DNA of 52,223 bases from Lachnospiraceae bacterium (GCA_017469405.1 JAFUGL010000047.1:1-52223); one strand, 5' to 3'; positions 24,405 through 32,719 are shown, counted from the first letter of the stretch. Program-made: numbers and translations. Notes: a model not told the origin generated them from the letters alone.

Positions 24405-25742
24405 CTACTGTACAGGTGCTGTAATACCTTCTACAGCATTGTCAAGTAATGTCTGAAGATCTGTACCATCAGGATTTCCTGAGATAAGAGTAAGTCCAAG
24501 AGTATTTGCAGGCTCCCAGTAGTTGCCGCCAACTCTCTGTGGTACTGCATAGTCAGCCTGTTTTGCAAGTGCTGCAATTGCAGGATTTGACTGAACATCG
24601 CTTGAAGCTGCTGCCTTTGCATTTGCAGGGCCAAGGCTTCTTGCATTAAATCTTGCTATCTGATTTTCTTCATTTGTTAAGAACTCAGCAAGAATCATAG
24701 CCCAACCAACGTTCTTTGAATGTGAATTTACACCGACTAACTTGTATCCTGAGAATGATGCCATCTGAACCTGCTTACCTGCTACTGTATATGTAGGAAG
24801 CTTAGTTGCTGCATATCCATCACCCCATGCTGCCTTAATTGTATCTGCATTCCAAGTACCGCTTACTGCTGCTGCAATCTTTCCTTCAGTAATACCTGTA
24901 ACGATATCAGCATCGCCTGCATTTAAGAATGCACTTGACTTTCCTATATCAATGATAGCCTGAGCTACATCAGTTGCACCATCAGCATTCCAAGTACATG
25001 AGTTTGTTACACCGTCATCATTTAAAGTAACATCATATCCAGCTCCTTTGAAGAATGAGTAGTTGTACCAAGCTCCTGAAACTTCCATAGCAACCTGCTT
25101 ACCTGCTGCATCTGCAACCTCAAGCATCTTGTCAAGTGACTCAACATCTGATTCTGAGAATACTGATGAGTCATAGTATAAGAAGTAACCATTATCAGCT
25201 GTCATTGGGTAAGCGTAAAGCTTTCCGTTCATTGAAGCTGCCTCAACTGCACCTGCTAAAGTCTCAGCCTTTACATCATATGTATAAGTGCTTGCAACCT
25301 CCTGAAGAGCACCGGCATTTACGAGTTCATTCATCTGGTCATCAGCAAATGTAAATACATCAGCTGCTGCTTCAATATCTGTTAAAACTGTATCCTTGGC
25401 ATCTGCCTCTGAACAAGCACCAAGCTTAATGTCAAATGTTACATCCGGATACTGCTTAGCAAATTCATCAATAAGTCCCTGTGTAAAAACCTGATCTTCT
25501 TCTGAAGCCCATACTGTAAGAGATACAGTACCATCGGTTGCAGCTATAAGATTACTAACCGCATCTGAATTTGTACCACTGCTTGCCTGAGTAGTGTCGC
25601 TGTCTGAATCAGACTTCTGAGTTTCTGTTGCTGCAGTAGAATCTTTAGAATCTTTAGAATCATTATCATCCTTACCACAGCCTGTTAAACATCCGGCAAC
25701 TAAGGTTGTTGCCATAGCTAACGCTAAAAATCTTTTTTTCAT
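24405..25742 (-). CDS. ganS: Sugar ABC transporter solute-binding lipoprotein (GanS/MalE type)
   Basis: The 445-residue protein has a lipoprotein signal (lipobox LTGC after VAGC), a linker rich in Asp, Ser and Lys with a KDSKDS repeat, then a type 1 extracellular solute-binding domain (SLTVWASEEDQVFTQGLIDE, AVSGTWNADTIKAAWGDGY, YWEPANTLGLTLISGNPDG). Anchored outside the membrane it would capture galacto-oligosaccharides for the GanP/GanQ-like permeases. It is the first gene of the run, directly behind a strong promoter and a LacI-type operator, and AAGGGAGG precedes the ATG. The sugar is inferred from the locus. Confidence 0.92.
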   Translation of the reverse strand: MKKRFLALAMATTLVAGCLTGCGKDDNDSKDSKDSTAATETQKSDSDSDTTQASSGTNSDAVSNLIAATDGTVSLTVWASEEDQVFTQGLIDEFAKQYPDVTFDIKLGACSEADAKDTVLTDIEAAADVFTFADDQMNELVNAGALQEVASTYTYDVKAETLAGAVEAASMNGKLYAYPMTADNGYFLYYDSSVFSESDVESLDKMLEVADAAGKQVAMEVSGAWYNYSFFKGAGYDVTLNDDGVTNSCTWNADGATDVAQAIIDIGKSSAFLNAGDADIVTGITEGKIAAAVSGTWNADTIKAAWGDGYAATKLPTYTVAGKQVQMASFSGYKLVGVNSHSKNVGWAMILAEFLTNEENQIARFNARSLGPANAKAAASSDVQSNPAIAALAKQADYAVPQRVGGNYWEPANTLGLTLISGNPDGTDLQTLLDNAVEGITAPVQ

Positions 25743-25756
25743 TTTTTACCTCCCTT

Positions 25757-25774
25757 GGGATTATATTTAATCCC
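25757..25774 (-). repeat. Small leader hairpin next to the binding-protein ribosome-binding site
   Basis: GGGATTA (25757-25763) and TAATCCC (25768-25774) pair around a four-base loop, just upstream of the AAGGGAGG of the solute-binding protein gene. It may stabilise the mRNA 5' end or tune initiation. Confidence 0.4.
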
Positions 25775-25834
25775 TTTTAATCCCTGTTTTGTTTGCTTTA
25801 TTTTCTTTGTTTCGAAGCCGGAGCGCAACCATCA

Positions 25835-25852
25835 TGCGCAACCGGTTGTTCA
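25835..25852. promoter_or_regulatory. LacI-family operator at the galactan operon promoter
   Basis: TGCGCAACCGGTTGTTCA, with the perfect core CAACCGGTTG, lies 7 bases after the -10 box of the binding-protein gene. The same 18 bases, with one change, occur at 27070-27087 at the GH42 promoter. A further partial copy, GCGCAACC, is at 25823-25830. The central CG palindrome is what LacI-family regulators bind, so the LacI gene between the two sites is the obvious candidate. Confidence 0.8.
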
Positions 25853-25859
25853 TAATATG

Positions 25860-25888
25860 AAGATACCACATGTTAATGTGGATGTCAA
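25860..25888 (-). promoter_or_regulatory. Promoter of the galactan importer operon
   Basis: On the minus strand TTGACA (25888-25883), exactly 17 bases, then TATCTT (25865-25860). The spacer itself contains the inverted repeat CCACAT-TAAC-ATGTGG, which could bind a second regulator. The operator at 25835-25852 covers the start point. Confidence 0.75.
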
Positions 25889-25963
25889 CCCAATTTTTAA
25901 CTTTTTTTCTTTTTTCTTTCAGTCCGGTTATTATGATATATGATTGTTTATTATGATTTATAA

Positions 25964-26968
25964 CTATTGTGTGGAACCTTTAAGTAAAACATCATAGCTA
26001 AGCAAAAGCTTATTTTGAACAGTTTTTCCGGCAATCTTATCAAACAAAACCTTACATGCTGTTGCGCCAAGTTCCTTAGGATCATAGCTAAGTGTAGTTA
26101 TCGCAGGCTGGCTATTTTCAAGGACTACACTATTATAAAAGGATGCCACCTTTATATCACTTGGAATCTCAACTCCGTCTTTTTTTAATTTTGCAAGTAC
26201 ATTTGCGCAAATTCCATCATCCATACAAACCAGGCATTCAGCACCATTTCTTAAAGCATCATCAACCGCTCTTTCGACACTTATTGAATCATCACTTCCA
26301 ACATAGATAAGCTCTTCATCCGGTTTAACCCCTTGTTCCTTCAATCCGAGCAAAAATCCGTCCCGTCTGGTACGATTAACAACATGATTGAGGCTTCCTC
26401 CTATAAGAGCAATTTTCTTAACACCCTTCATAACAAGAATTAAAGTAAGTTCTTTACAAGCCCTTATATGATCGTTGTCTACCTGAGTTATATTTTTAAT
26501 TTCAGTACTTCCTATTACAACAAAAGGGATTTCACTCTTTTTTAAAAATTCTACACTTAAATCATTTACAAGAGTTCTTCCAAGAATTGCCCCATCAACT
26601 TTTTTGTTTGTTATTATCCTTTTCAGCTGATTTATATTATCTTCATAAACCATAGATAAGAGAATATCATAATTATAACCTCCGGTTACATCTGCTATCC
26701 CCATCATACATCTTTGGAAAAACGGCAACTCTGTCGCAACAGAATCCGCAGGAGTCACCCAACATATATTGTAGGTCTTTGATTGCGCAAGTCCTTTAGC
26801 CATAGGATTAGGCACATAATTATTTTCCTCAATATATTTTAAAACCTTTTCCTTTGTCTCATTACCTATTCTACCCTTTCCGGATATAGCACGTGATACC
26901 GTCGTTTTAGATATATTAAGCGCCTCTGCAATATCAGATATTGTAAGATTGTTATTTACAACAGCCAT
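25964..26968 (-). CDS. ganR: LacI family transcriptional regulator of the galactan locus
   Basis: The 334-residue protein has the LacI helix-turn-helix (LTISDIAEALNISKTTVSRA, then ISGKGRIGNETKEKVLKYIE and the hinge YVPNPMAKGLAQSKT), followed by a sugar-binding domain (about 60-330). It lies between the importer operon and the divergent GH42 gene, each preceded by nearly the same 18-bp operator, so it should repress both until an oligosaccharide or galactose binds. AAAGGAA precedes the ATG. Its own promoter may be TGAACA-N17-TATAAC overlapping the GH42 operator, giving self-control. The symbol is by role, after B. subtilis ganR. Confidence 0.9.
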   Translation of the reverse strand: MAVVNNNLTISDIAEALNISKTTVSRAISGKGRIGNETKEKVLKYIEENNYVPNPMAKGLAQSKTYNICWVTPADSVATELPFFQRCMMGIADVTGGYNYDILLSMVYEDNINQLKRIITNKKVDGAILGRTLVNDLSVEFLKKSEIPFVVIGSTEIKNITQVDNDHIRACKELTLILVMKGVKKIALIGGSLNHVVNRTRRDGFLLGLKEQGVKPDEELIYVGSDDSISVERAVDDALRNGAECLVCMDDGICANVLAKLKKDGVEIPSDIKVASFYNSVVLENSQPAITTLSYDPKELGATACKVLFDKIAGKTVQNKLLLSYDVLLKGSTQ

Positions 26969-27037
26969 TTTTATTCCTTTCTATAGTCTTTTCTTCAGAC
27001 TACATTTTTAATCTTTCTTTCAGACTGAATTACACTA

Positions 27038-27066
27038 TTTACAACGGTCAAAAGTTATGTTATACT
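27038..27066 (+). promoter_or_regulatory. Promoter of the GH42 gene
   Basis: TTTACA (27038-27043), 17 bases, then TATACT (27061-27066). The operator begins three bases after the -10 box, and the leader to the start codon is about 125 bases. Confidence 0.7.
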
Positions 27067-27069
27067 TTG

Positions 27070-27087
27070 TGCGCAACCGATTGTTCA
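27070..27087. promoter_or_regulatory. LacI-family operator at the GH42 promoter
   Basis: TGCGCAACCGATTGTTCA differs from the site at 25835 by one base and overlaps the expected start point of the GH42 transcript. A further palindrome, TTGCGCAA, lies at 27106-27113 and could be an accessory half-site. Confidence 0.8.
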
Positions 27088-27198
27088 TTTTTAGACTATC
27101 ACTAGTTGCGCAAACTGTCAAGAAGAAAAAATAAATGTAACAAGGATAACGCCATCTGATATAAAAAAATAATGAAATTTATTAGGAGGTTATTATAT

Positions 27199-29181
27199 AT
27201 GAGGATTAATGATTTTTTATTTGGAGCTGCATATTATGAGGAATATATGCCATACGAGCGTACGGAAACAGACTTTAAGCTTATGAAGGAAGCGGGCATG
27301 AATGTTATAAGAATAGCCGAGTCTACCTGGAGTACCTGGGAGCCAAGTGACGGAGTATTTGATTTTTCACATCTTACTCATATGCTTGAATGTGCCGAAA
27401 AATATGATTTAAAGGTAATAATCGGAACACCGACCTACGCTATTCCTTCCTGGCTTGCAAAAAAGTATCCAGATATAATGGCATATGGAAAAAACGGTCA
27501 TGAGCTTTATGGTCACAGACAACTTTTTGATATAACTAATCCTGATTATCTAAGACATGCAGAGCGCATAATAAGAAAACTTATGGAGGTTGTTAAGGAC
27601 AATCCTCAGGTTATAGGTTATCAGTTGGACAATGAAACCCGTTCTGCCGGGGCTGCATCACCTGCAACACAAAAGCTCTTTATTGAAAAGCTTAAGAAAA
27701 AATATCCTGATATAGAAGATTTTAACCAAGAATTCGGTCTTGATTACTGGAGCAACCGCATATCCTCATGGGAGGATTTTCCGGATATCAGAGGAACCAT
27801 AAACGGAAGCCTTTCAGCTGCATATAAAAGATTTTTGCGTGACTGCATAACCGATTTTCTAACCTGGCAGTCAAACATCGTTCGTGAATATATGCATGAG
27901 GGACAATTCATAACCCACAACTTTGATTACTCCTGGTGCGGATATTCGGTGGGCATACAGCCTGAAGTAAATCAGTACGAAGCAGCAAAATGTATGGATA
28001 TCGCAGGCTGTGATATATATCATCGTATGCAGGATTATCTGGACGGTTCTACCATAACCTTTGGAGGTGCGGTAGCACGTTCTCTTAAAAAGGATAATTA
28101 TCTGGTTCTTGAAACAGAGGCTCAGGGCAATGTCGAATGGCTCGCATATCCGGGTCAGCTGCGCCTTTCTGCATACAGTCATATAGCAAATGGTGCAAGC
28201 AGTGTTATGTACTGGAACTGGCACTCCATACACAATGCCATAGAATCCTATTGGAAGGGTGTTTTAAGCCATGACCTCACACCACATGCAACCTATGAGG
28301 AAATCAAAAATTTCAGACAGGAATTTATACCTCTTGAAAAGAAATTAAAGAACCTTAAGAAAAAAGCATATGTTGGAATTCTTGTAGACAACGCAAGTCT
28401 AACCGGACTGAATGAATTTCCGATAAGCGAAGATCTTGATTATAATGCAATTCTAAGAAGCTTTGCTGATTGCTGTCACGAGCTTAATATAGAATATGAT
28501 TTATTATATAAAGACGATTCATTTGAAGGTTATAAGCTTTTAATCGTACCTGCACTTTACTCTGCCTCTGATGAAACCTTACTTAAAATAAAGGATTATG
28601 TTAAAGCCGGCGGGCATCTTCTTATGAGCTTTAAGAGTGCATTTTCAGATGACGAGCTTAAAATATATCATGATGCGCAGCCTCATCTTTTGACCGAATG
28701 TATAGGCGCAACTTACGATATGTTTACCGTTCCTAAAAATGTTGATATAGAGTTTGATTCCAAGATATATCCGGCAAAAGAATGGATAGAGCTTATGACT
28801 CCGATAGATGCAGGGGTATGGGCATCCTACAAGCATAAGTTTTGGGGAAATTATGCAGCCATAACACATAACAGATACGGCAGCGGAACAGCAACCTACA
28901 TAGGCTGCTATACCGAAAAGGAAGCGATTAAAAAGCTTTTGAAAAAGGTATCGGATATAGCCGAGCTTCCATCCTGCAATCTTGAATTACCGATAATCAA
29001 AAAATGTGGTATAAACGAAGAAGGAAAAGAGATAAGCTTTTATTTCAACTACTCCTCCGACACACATACTTTCTCTTTAGACTGTTCTGACGGCACGGAG
29101 CTTTTAAGTAGTACACAGGTTTCAAATAATGACAAAATCACATTAAAGCCTTGGGACCTCGTCATCATCGAGAGCTTGTGA
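27199..29181 (+). CDS. ganA: GH42 beta-galactosidase
   Basis: The 660-residue cytoplasmic enzyme has the three GH42 parts: barrel (1-380) starting FGAAYYEEYMPYERTETDF, with IRIAESTWSTWEPSDG, the acid/base Glu146 in QLDNETR and the likely nucleophile Glu305 in LVLETEAQG; a flavodoxin-like trimerisation domain (about 385-590); and a small beta domain. It removes galactose from the ends of beta-galacto-oligosaccharides. I start at ATG 27199, after AGGAGG. It is divergent from the LacI gene and controlled by the operator at 27070. Its 3' end overlaps the convergent transglutaminase-like gene by 39 bases. Confidence 0.94.
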   Translation: MRINDFLFGAAYYEEYMPYERTETDFKLMKEAGMNVIRIAESTWSTWEPSDGVFDFSHLTHMLECAEKYDLKVIIGTPTYAIPSWLAKKYPDIMAYGKNGHELYGHRQLFDITNPDYLRHAERIIRKLMEVVKDNPQVIGYQLDNETRSAGAASPATQKLFIEKLKKKYPDIEDFNQEFGLDYWSNRISSWEDFPDIRGTINGSLSAAYKRFLRDCITDFLTWQSNIVREYMHEGQFITHNFDYSWCGYSVGIQPEVNQYEAAKCMDIAGCDIYHRMQDYLDGSTITFGGAVARSLKKDNYLVLETEAQGNVEWLAYPGQLRLSAYSHIANGASSVMYWNWHSIHNAIESYWKGVLSHDLTPHATYEEIKNFRQEFIPLEKKLKNLKKKAYVGILVDNASLTGLNEFPISEDLDYNAILRSFADCCHELNIEYDLLYKDDSFEGYKLLIVPALYSASDETLLKIKDYVKAGGHLLMSFKSAFSDDELKIYHDAQPHLLTECIGATYDMFTVPKNVDIEFDSKIYPAKEWIELMTPIDAGVWASYKHKFWGNYAAITHNRYGSGTATYIGCYTEKEAIKKLLKKVSDIAELPSCNLELPIIKKCGINEEGKEISFYFNYSSDTHTFSLDCSDGTELLSSTQVSNNDKITLKPWDLVIIESL

Positions 29182-30288
29182 TGAATTAATAGCATCATCA
29201 GAATCAATTGCTGACTGATTTTCGTTATTATTTTGCAGCGATTGATTTTCATTATATTCATCCCGGCTGTTTAATCCTAAGCTATTATGAACTTTGTAAT
29301 CATCAGACGCAATAAGAGCTTGAAGCTTCTTATTGCGCCTGCTGTTTATAACCTTTGTAAATAAAGACATAGCTATAAGCAGGGCAGCAACGACTATAAT
29401 ATAAAATTTAAAATCTCCAAATTTAAGACGCATCGGAAGCTTATAAGACTTTTCCGCAAGGGAATACGTAAAATAATCACTGTCATATTTGCCGCGTCTT
29501 AGATGTCCCTTGAATTCCTTATCATTTTTCAGAAAATAATTATAGGTAGGCATCTTACCATTTACATCATCCCAGGTAATATCCATGTTGTACCACGCGC
29601 CATCAAGACATACCATATTCCACATATGATTTGTCTCATCCGGTCTTCCGTCTCCACCATAGCCGGTTATAACTCTTGTCGGAATACCTGCCTGATTGAG
29701 CAGATTATAGGCAGCGAGACTGTAACCGCTGCATACCATCTGCTTATCCTTAAATCCATCTATATCGGTATGATTGACATAGAGTGTCTTTTTATCGTAC
29801 TCAAAATTCTTTATCAGATAATCATGTACATTTTGAACCGTGTCATAATCCGTATCACATTTTAGTTCGTCTGCAAGCTCCTTCATCATGGAAAAATGCT
29901 GATTCATATCAAACTTTGTATACTTAAAGCTTATCAGTATTCTTAATGTTCCATGATTATAATAAAGGCTAAGATAATCTATATAGAACGAAAGATAGCA
30001 TCCGCTTATAAGTGGATTTTTTTCATCATAATGAAACTGATAATCCTCCATGGATATTCCCATTATCGATTTGGCAAGCTCATAATCCGAAACATCATAG
30101 GTCACGTCAACCTCATGGTTATATATCTGGTTTGAAACCTTGACATAAAAATCATCCATTGATGATATCTTTTCATTTCCTGCCGCATAAGCATCAACCG
30201 GACTCATTAAAAGCACAAAAAATACAGCAGCAAGAAATAGTGCCACTGTATTTTTTATATTTAAAACCGACCTTTTATCTGCCAACAT
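29143..30288 (-). CDS. Exported transglutaminase-like protein with C-terminal membrane anchor
   Basis: The 381-residue protein starts with a signal-like hydrophobic segment (about 12-35, VALFLAAVFFVLLMSPVDAY). The transglutaminase-like fold has its triad in MVCSGYSLAAYN (Cys), NHMWNMV (His) and WYNMDITWDD (Asp). A membrane segment (about 300-320, FYIIVVAALLIAMSLF) and a polar, Asn/Gln-rich tail end it. It would be a surface peptidase or cross-linking enzyme, with the active site outside. It follows the OB-like lipoprotein gene by 16 bases in the metal-transporter run. Why a transglutaminase is there is not clear. The tail overlaps the GH42 gene. Confidence 0.82.
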   Translation of the reverse strand: MLADKRSVLNIKNTVALFLAAVFFVLLMSPVDAYAAGNEKISSMDDFYVKVSNQIYNHEVDVTYDVSDYELAKSIMGISMEDYQFHYDEKNPLISGCYLSFYIDYLSLYYNHGTLRILISFKYTKFDMNQHFSMMKELADELKCDTDYDTVQNVHDYLIKNFEYDKKTLYVNHTDIDGFKDKQMVCSGYSLAAYNLLNQAGIPTRVITGYGGDGRPDETNHMWNMVCLDGAWYNMDITWDDVNGKMPTYNYFLKNDKEFKGHLRRGKYDSDYFTYSLAEKSYKLPMRLKFGDFKFYIIVVAALLIAMSLFTKVINSRRNKKLQALIASDDYKVHNSLGLNSRDEYNENQSLQNNNENQSAIDSDDAINSSQALDDDEVPRL

Positions 30289-30304
30289 AAGCTATCTCCA
30301 ATAA

Positions 30305-30961
30305 CTACTCCATCTTTGCATTAAGAAGCGTTGAGTATATATATCCGTCTTCCTCATATGTTGAAAATGTACCTGTAACTGTGATTTCATCATCTACAGC
30401 AGGATAATCCGCCGGATAGTTGTAATTTCCATCCAAAGTAAACTCTATTCCCTGGGCACAGCAGGCTGTTGCATCCTGAATTATGCACGCAAAATAGTTT
30501 TTACCGCTCTCCTGGTCTGTATATACCGCAAATGCTCCCGACATCTTAATAGTCTTCCCCAGATAACTATCAGGATCAACCATCATATTATATACTTCAG
30601 AGTAAACCATAGTGCTGGAAAGCTTTGTAAGATCCACATCAATCTCCGGTGGAACAACTGTAGCTTCCTTCGGTGCATTTTCCGAAGTATCTGCAACCTC
30701 AGTAGTTTCTTCCTCCGTTGTCACTTCGGTTGTTGCCTCAGTAGCTGCTTCGGTTGTTGCTTCGGTTTCTTTTTCGGTAGTTGCCTCTTCCTGTGTGGTT
30801 TCAGAATTCTTTTCTTCCTCTTTAACCACACCTTCCTCAAGGACATCATTTACACCCTTTGTGCCACCGCCTCTGCTGCCCGAATCAGCCGCCTTACCAC
30901 ACGCAGAAAGCGACATCATTATCATAACAAGACTTATCAATAAAGCTATCTTTTTTTTCAT
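30305..30961 (-). CDS. Lipoprotein with Thr/Glu-rich linker and OB-like domain
   Basis: The 218-residue protein has a lipobox (LSAC), then a low-complexity linker of about 65 residues made of repeated ATTE/TTE units, then a domain of about 100 residues (YNMMVDPDSYLGKTIKMSGA, YFACIIQDATACCAQGIEFT, EITVTGTFSTYEEDGYIYST) that looks like an OB fold with a CC pair. It lies one base after the metal permease stop. No ZnuA-type binding protein is in the operon, so this lipoprotein may take part in metal handling, but the fold is not that of ZnuA. Function unknown. Confidence 0.78.
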   Translation of the reverse strand: MKKKIALLISLVMIMMSLSACGKAADSGSRGGGTKGVNDVLEEGVVKEEEKNSETTQEEATTEKETEATTEAATEATTEVTTEEETTEVADTSENAPKEATVVPPEIDVDLTKLSSTMVYSEVYNMMVDPDSYLGKTIKMSGAFAVYTDQESGKNYFACIIQDATACCAQGIEFTLDGNYNYPADYPAVDDEITVTGTFSTYEEDGYIYSTLLNAKME

Positions 30962-30962
30962 T

Positions 30963-31832
30963 TTATGCCTTACCTCCTACCTTTCCGACTATGGAAAATA
31001 CGAAAAATCCTGCCATATCAACTGCAACAATTGTTGAGCCAACAGGCGTTCCATATATTATCGACAGAAAAATACCTAAAAGTGCGCAAATAATCGAAAA
31101 AATCGCCGCACATACAGTAACCGATAAAAAGCTCTTGAAAACTCTCATTGCCGAAAGCGCCGGAAATATAATAAGTGCCGTTACCAAAAGCGAGCCGACA
31201 AGATTCATAGCAAGAACTATTATAACCGCGATAATAACTGCGATTATAAGATTATAAGCATTTGCCTTTGTACCTACCGCTTTAGCAAAGCTTTCATCAA
31301 ATGTTACTGCAAATATTTTATTATAAAAATATATAAATGCCAATACAACAACTATTGAAAGAACTATACAAAGCCATACCTCAGAAGACTTAAGTGTAAG
31401 AATCGAGGTTGAACCGAAAAGTGTACTGCACACGTCTCCCGAAAGGTTTGTGGATGTTGAAAATATATTCATCAAAAGGTATCCGATAGCAAGTGCTCCT
31501 ACTGAAATCATTGCAATTGCCGCATCGCCCTTTATCTTTGTGTTTTGTCCCGTCCACAATAATAAAATAGCAGAAATTATGGTTATAGGCAATACTATAA
31601 GCATATCATTTTGGCCTGATGACTTTGACGATTCTCCAAAGGACACATTTACAATTGAGGCTATTGCCATCGCTCCAAATGCCACATGTGAAAGGCCGTC
31701 ACCGATAAATGAAAATCTCTTAAGCACAAGTGTTACCCCAAGCAAAGATGAGCAAAGCGCTATAAGTACACCAACTATAATGGCATACTGTACAAACGGG
31801 AACTTAAGATAATAAGTAAGTGTATCAATCAT
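30963..31832 (-). CDS. znuB: Metal ABC transporter permease, ZnuB/MntB family
   Basis: The 289-residue membrane protein has about eight membrane segments and family motifs VTLVLKRFSFIGDGLSHVAF and LVGSLLVTALIIFPALSAM. It would import zinc or manganese with the ATPase encoded just upstream, which it overlaps by 8 bases. I start at ATG 31832 after AAGGGGG; a longer frame lacks a ribosome-binding site. The metal cannot be decided, so the symbol is a family label. Confidence 0.88.
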   Translation of the reverse strand: MIDTLTYYLKFPFVQYAIIVGVLIALCSSLLGVTLVLKRFSFIGDGLSHVAFGAMAIASIVNVSFGESSKSSGQNDMLIVLPITIISAILLLWTGQNTKIKGDAAIAMISVGALAIGYLLMNIFSTSTNLSGDVCSTLFGSTSILTLKSSEVWLCIVLSIVVVLAFIYFYNKIFAVTFDESFAKAVGTKANAYNLIIAVIIAVIIVLAMNLVGSLLVTALIIFPALSAMRVFKSFLSVTVCAAIFSIICALLGIFLSIIYGTPVGSTIVAVDMAGFFVFSIVGKVGGKA

Positions 31833-32538
31833 TTTCTTTGCCCCCTTCCTCATCCAGATAGAGCTTTCCAAGCTTTGTCTTTTTATACTCCTTTACAGTA
31901 CCGAAAAATGTATCATTTCCGATGTGAAGGATATGACTGGCATATTTTACCGCACTATATATATCATGTGAAATCATTATTATTGATATTCCATCATCAT
32001 TTAACTTCTTTATCATCTTATACATATCAGCCGTAACCTTAGGATCAAGCCCGGATACAGGCTCATCAAGCAAAAGCATCTTTTCCGTAGCACAAAGTGC
32101 CCTCGCCAAAAGCACTCTCTGCTGTTGTCCGCCTGACAGTTCTCTGTAGCATCTCTTGGAAAGATTTTCTATACCAAGTCTTTCCATATTTTTTTTAGCA
32201 AGTGCCTTCTCATCTTTAGTATAAAATGGTCTGAATCCAGTCTTCGCCTGACATCCTGAAAGAACAACCTCCCTGACTGATGCCGGAAAATCTCTCTGGA
32301 CAAGAGTCTGCTGAGGCAAATATCCAATCTCTGTACTCTTTAGGTCGTCTCCATACTCTATAGTACCACCCATAGGCTTTTGCAGGTGTAATATCGTCCT
32401 CATAAGTGTAGACTTACCGGTTCCGTTTTCTCCGACTATACAAAGGTAATCTCCCTTTTTCACCTCAAAGCTAAGGCCTTCAACTAAAGCATTATTTTCA
32501 TATCCGAGTGTTAAATCCTTACATATAAGCTCACTCAT
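31825..32538 (-). CDS. znuC: Metal ABC transporter ATP-binding protein, ZnuC type
   Basis: The 237-residue ATPase has Walker A GENGTGKST, a Q-loop (IGYLPQQ), the signature LSGGQQQR, Walker B MLLLDEP and the switch His in IIMISHD. It powers the ZnuB-type permease. It is the first gene of a four-gene run (ATPase, permease, OB-like lipoprotein, transglutaminase-like). A consensus promoter and a 12-bp inverted repeat lie just before it, fitting metal-dependent repression. Confidence 0.9.
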   Translation of the reverse strand: MSELICKDLTLGYENNALVEGLSFEVKKGDYLCIVGENGTGKSTLMRTILHLQKPMGGTIEYGDDLKSTEIGYLPQQTLVQRDFPASVREVVLSGCQAKTGFRPFYTKDEKALAKKNMERLGIENLSKRCYRELSGGQQQRVLLARALCATEKMLLLDEPVSGLDPKVTADMYKMIKKLNDDGISIIMISHDIYSAVKYASHILHIGNDTFFGTVKEYKKTKLGKLYLDEEGGKEND

Positions 32539-32568
32539 GATATATCCTCCAAATCATAGAAAATCAAA

Positions 32569-32603
32569 AATTTGAAAATGAAATTAAAAACCATTTTCAA
32601 ATT
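32569..32603. promoter_or_regulatory. Inverted repeat at the metal-transporter start point, candidate metalloregulator site
   Basis: AATTTGAAAATG (32569-32580) and CATTTTCAAATT (32592-32603) are exact reverse complements with an 11-base spacer, starting four bases after the -10 box. The TGAAAAT/ATTTTCA halves resemble Fur-family (Fur, Zur, PerR) sites, but the spacing is wider than the classical box. It could also be a leader hairpin. Confidence 0.6.
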
Positions 32604-32606
32604 CAC

Positions 32607-32635
32607 ATTTTACCCCAGACACACTATTATGTCAA
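32607..32635 (-). promoter_or_regulatory. Promoter of the metal-transporter operon
   Basis: On the minus strand TTGACA (32635-32630), 17 bases, then TAAAAT (32612-32607): a near-consensus promoter for znuC. Confidence 0.8.
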
Positions 32636-32678
32636 GCTAATTATATACGAAAAAGTTGAACATGCGAGTAACACTGAA

Positions 32679-32719
32679 ACAGGCACCTTCCACATATGTT
32701 TATGTGTCAAGATGCCTGT
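32679..32719. repeat. REP-like imperfect hairpin
   Basis: ACAGGCA (32679-32685) and TGCCTGT (32713-32719) enclose CACATA/TATGTG (32691-32696, 32701-32706), with asymmetric internal loops. On the minus strand it begins GGGGACAGGCA, a motif I associate with dispersed REP-like elements served by REP-associated tyrosine transposases in several bacteria. It lies 19 bases after the HipA-like stop and before the metal-transporter promoter. A single copy in the window cannot prove that it is dispersed. Confidence 0.5.

Noticed and set aside
30612-31037. Plus-strand Val/Ser-rich open frame opposite the lipoprotein.
   Set aside because: It is the mirror of the repeated Thr/Glu linker codons on the other strand, with no ribosome-binding site.
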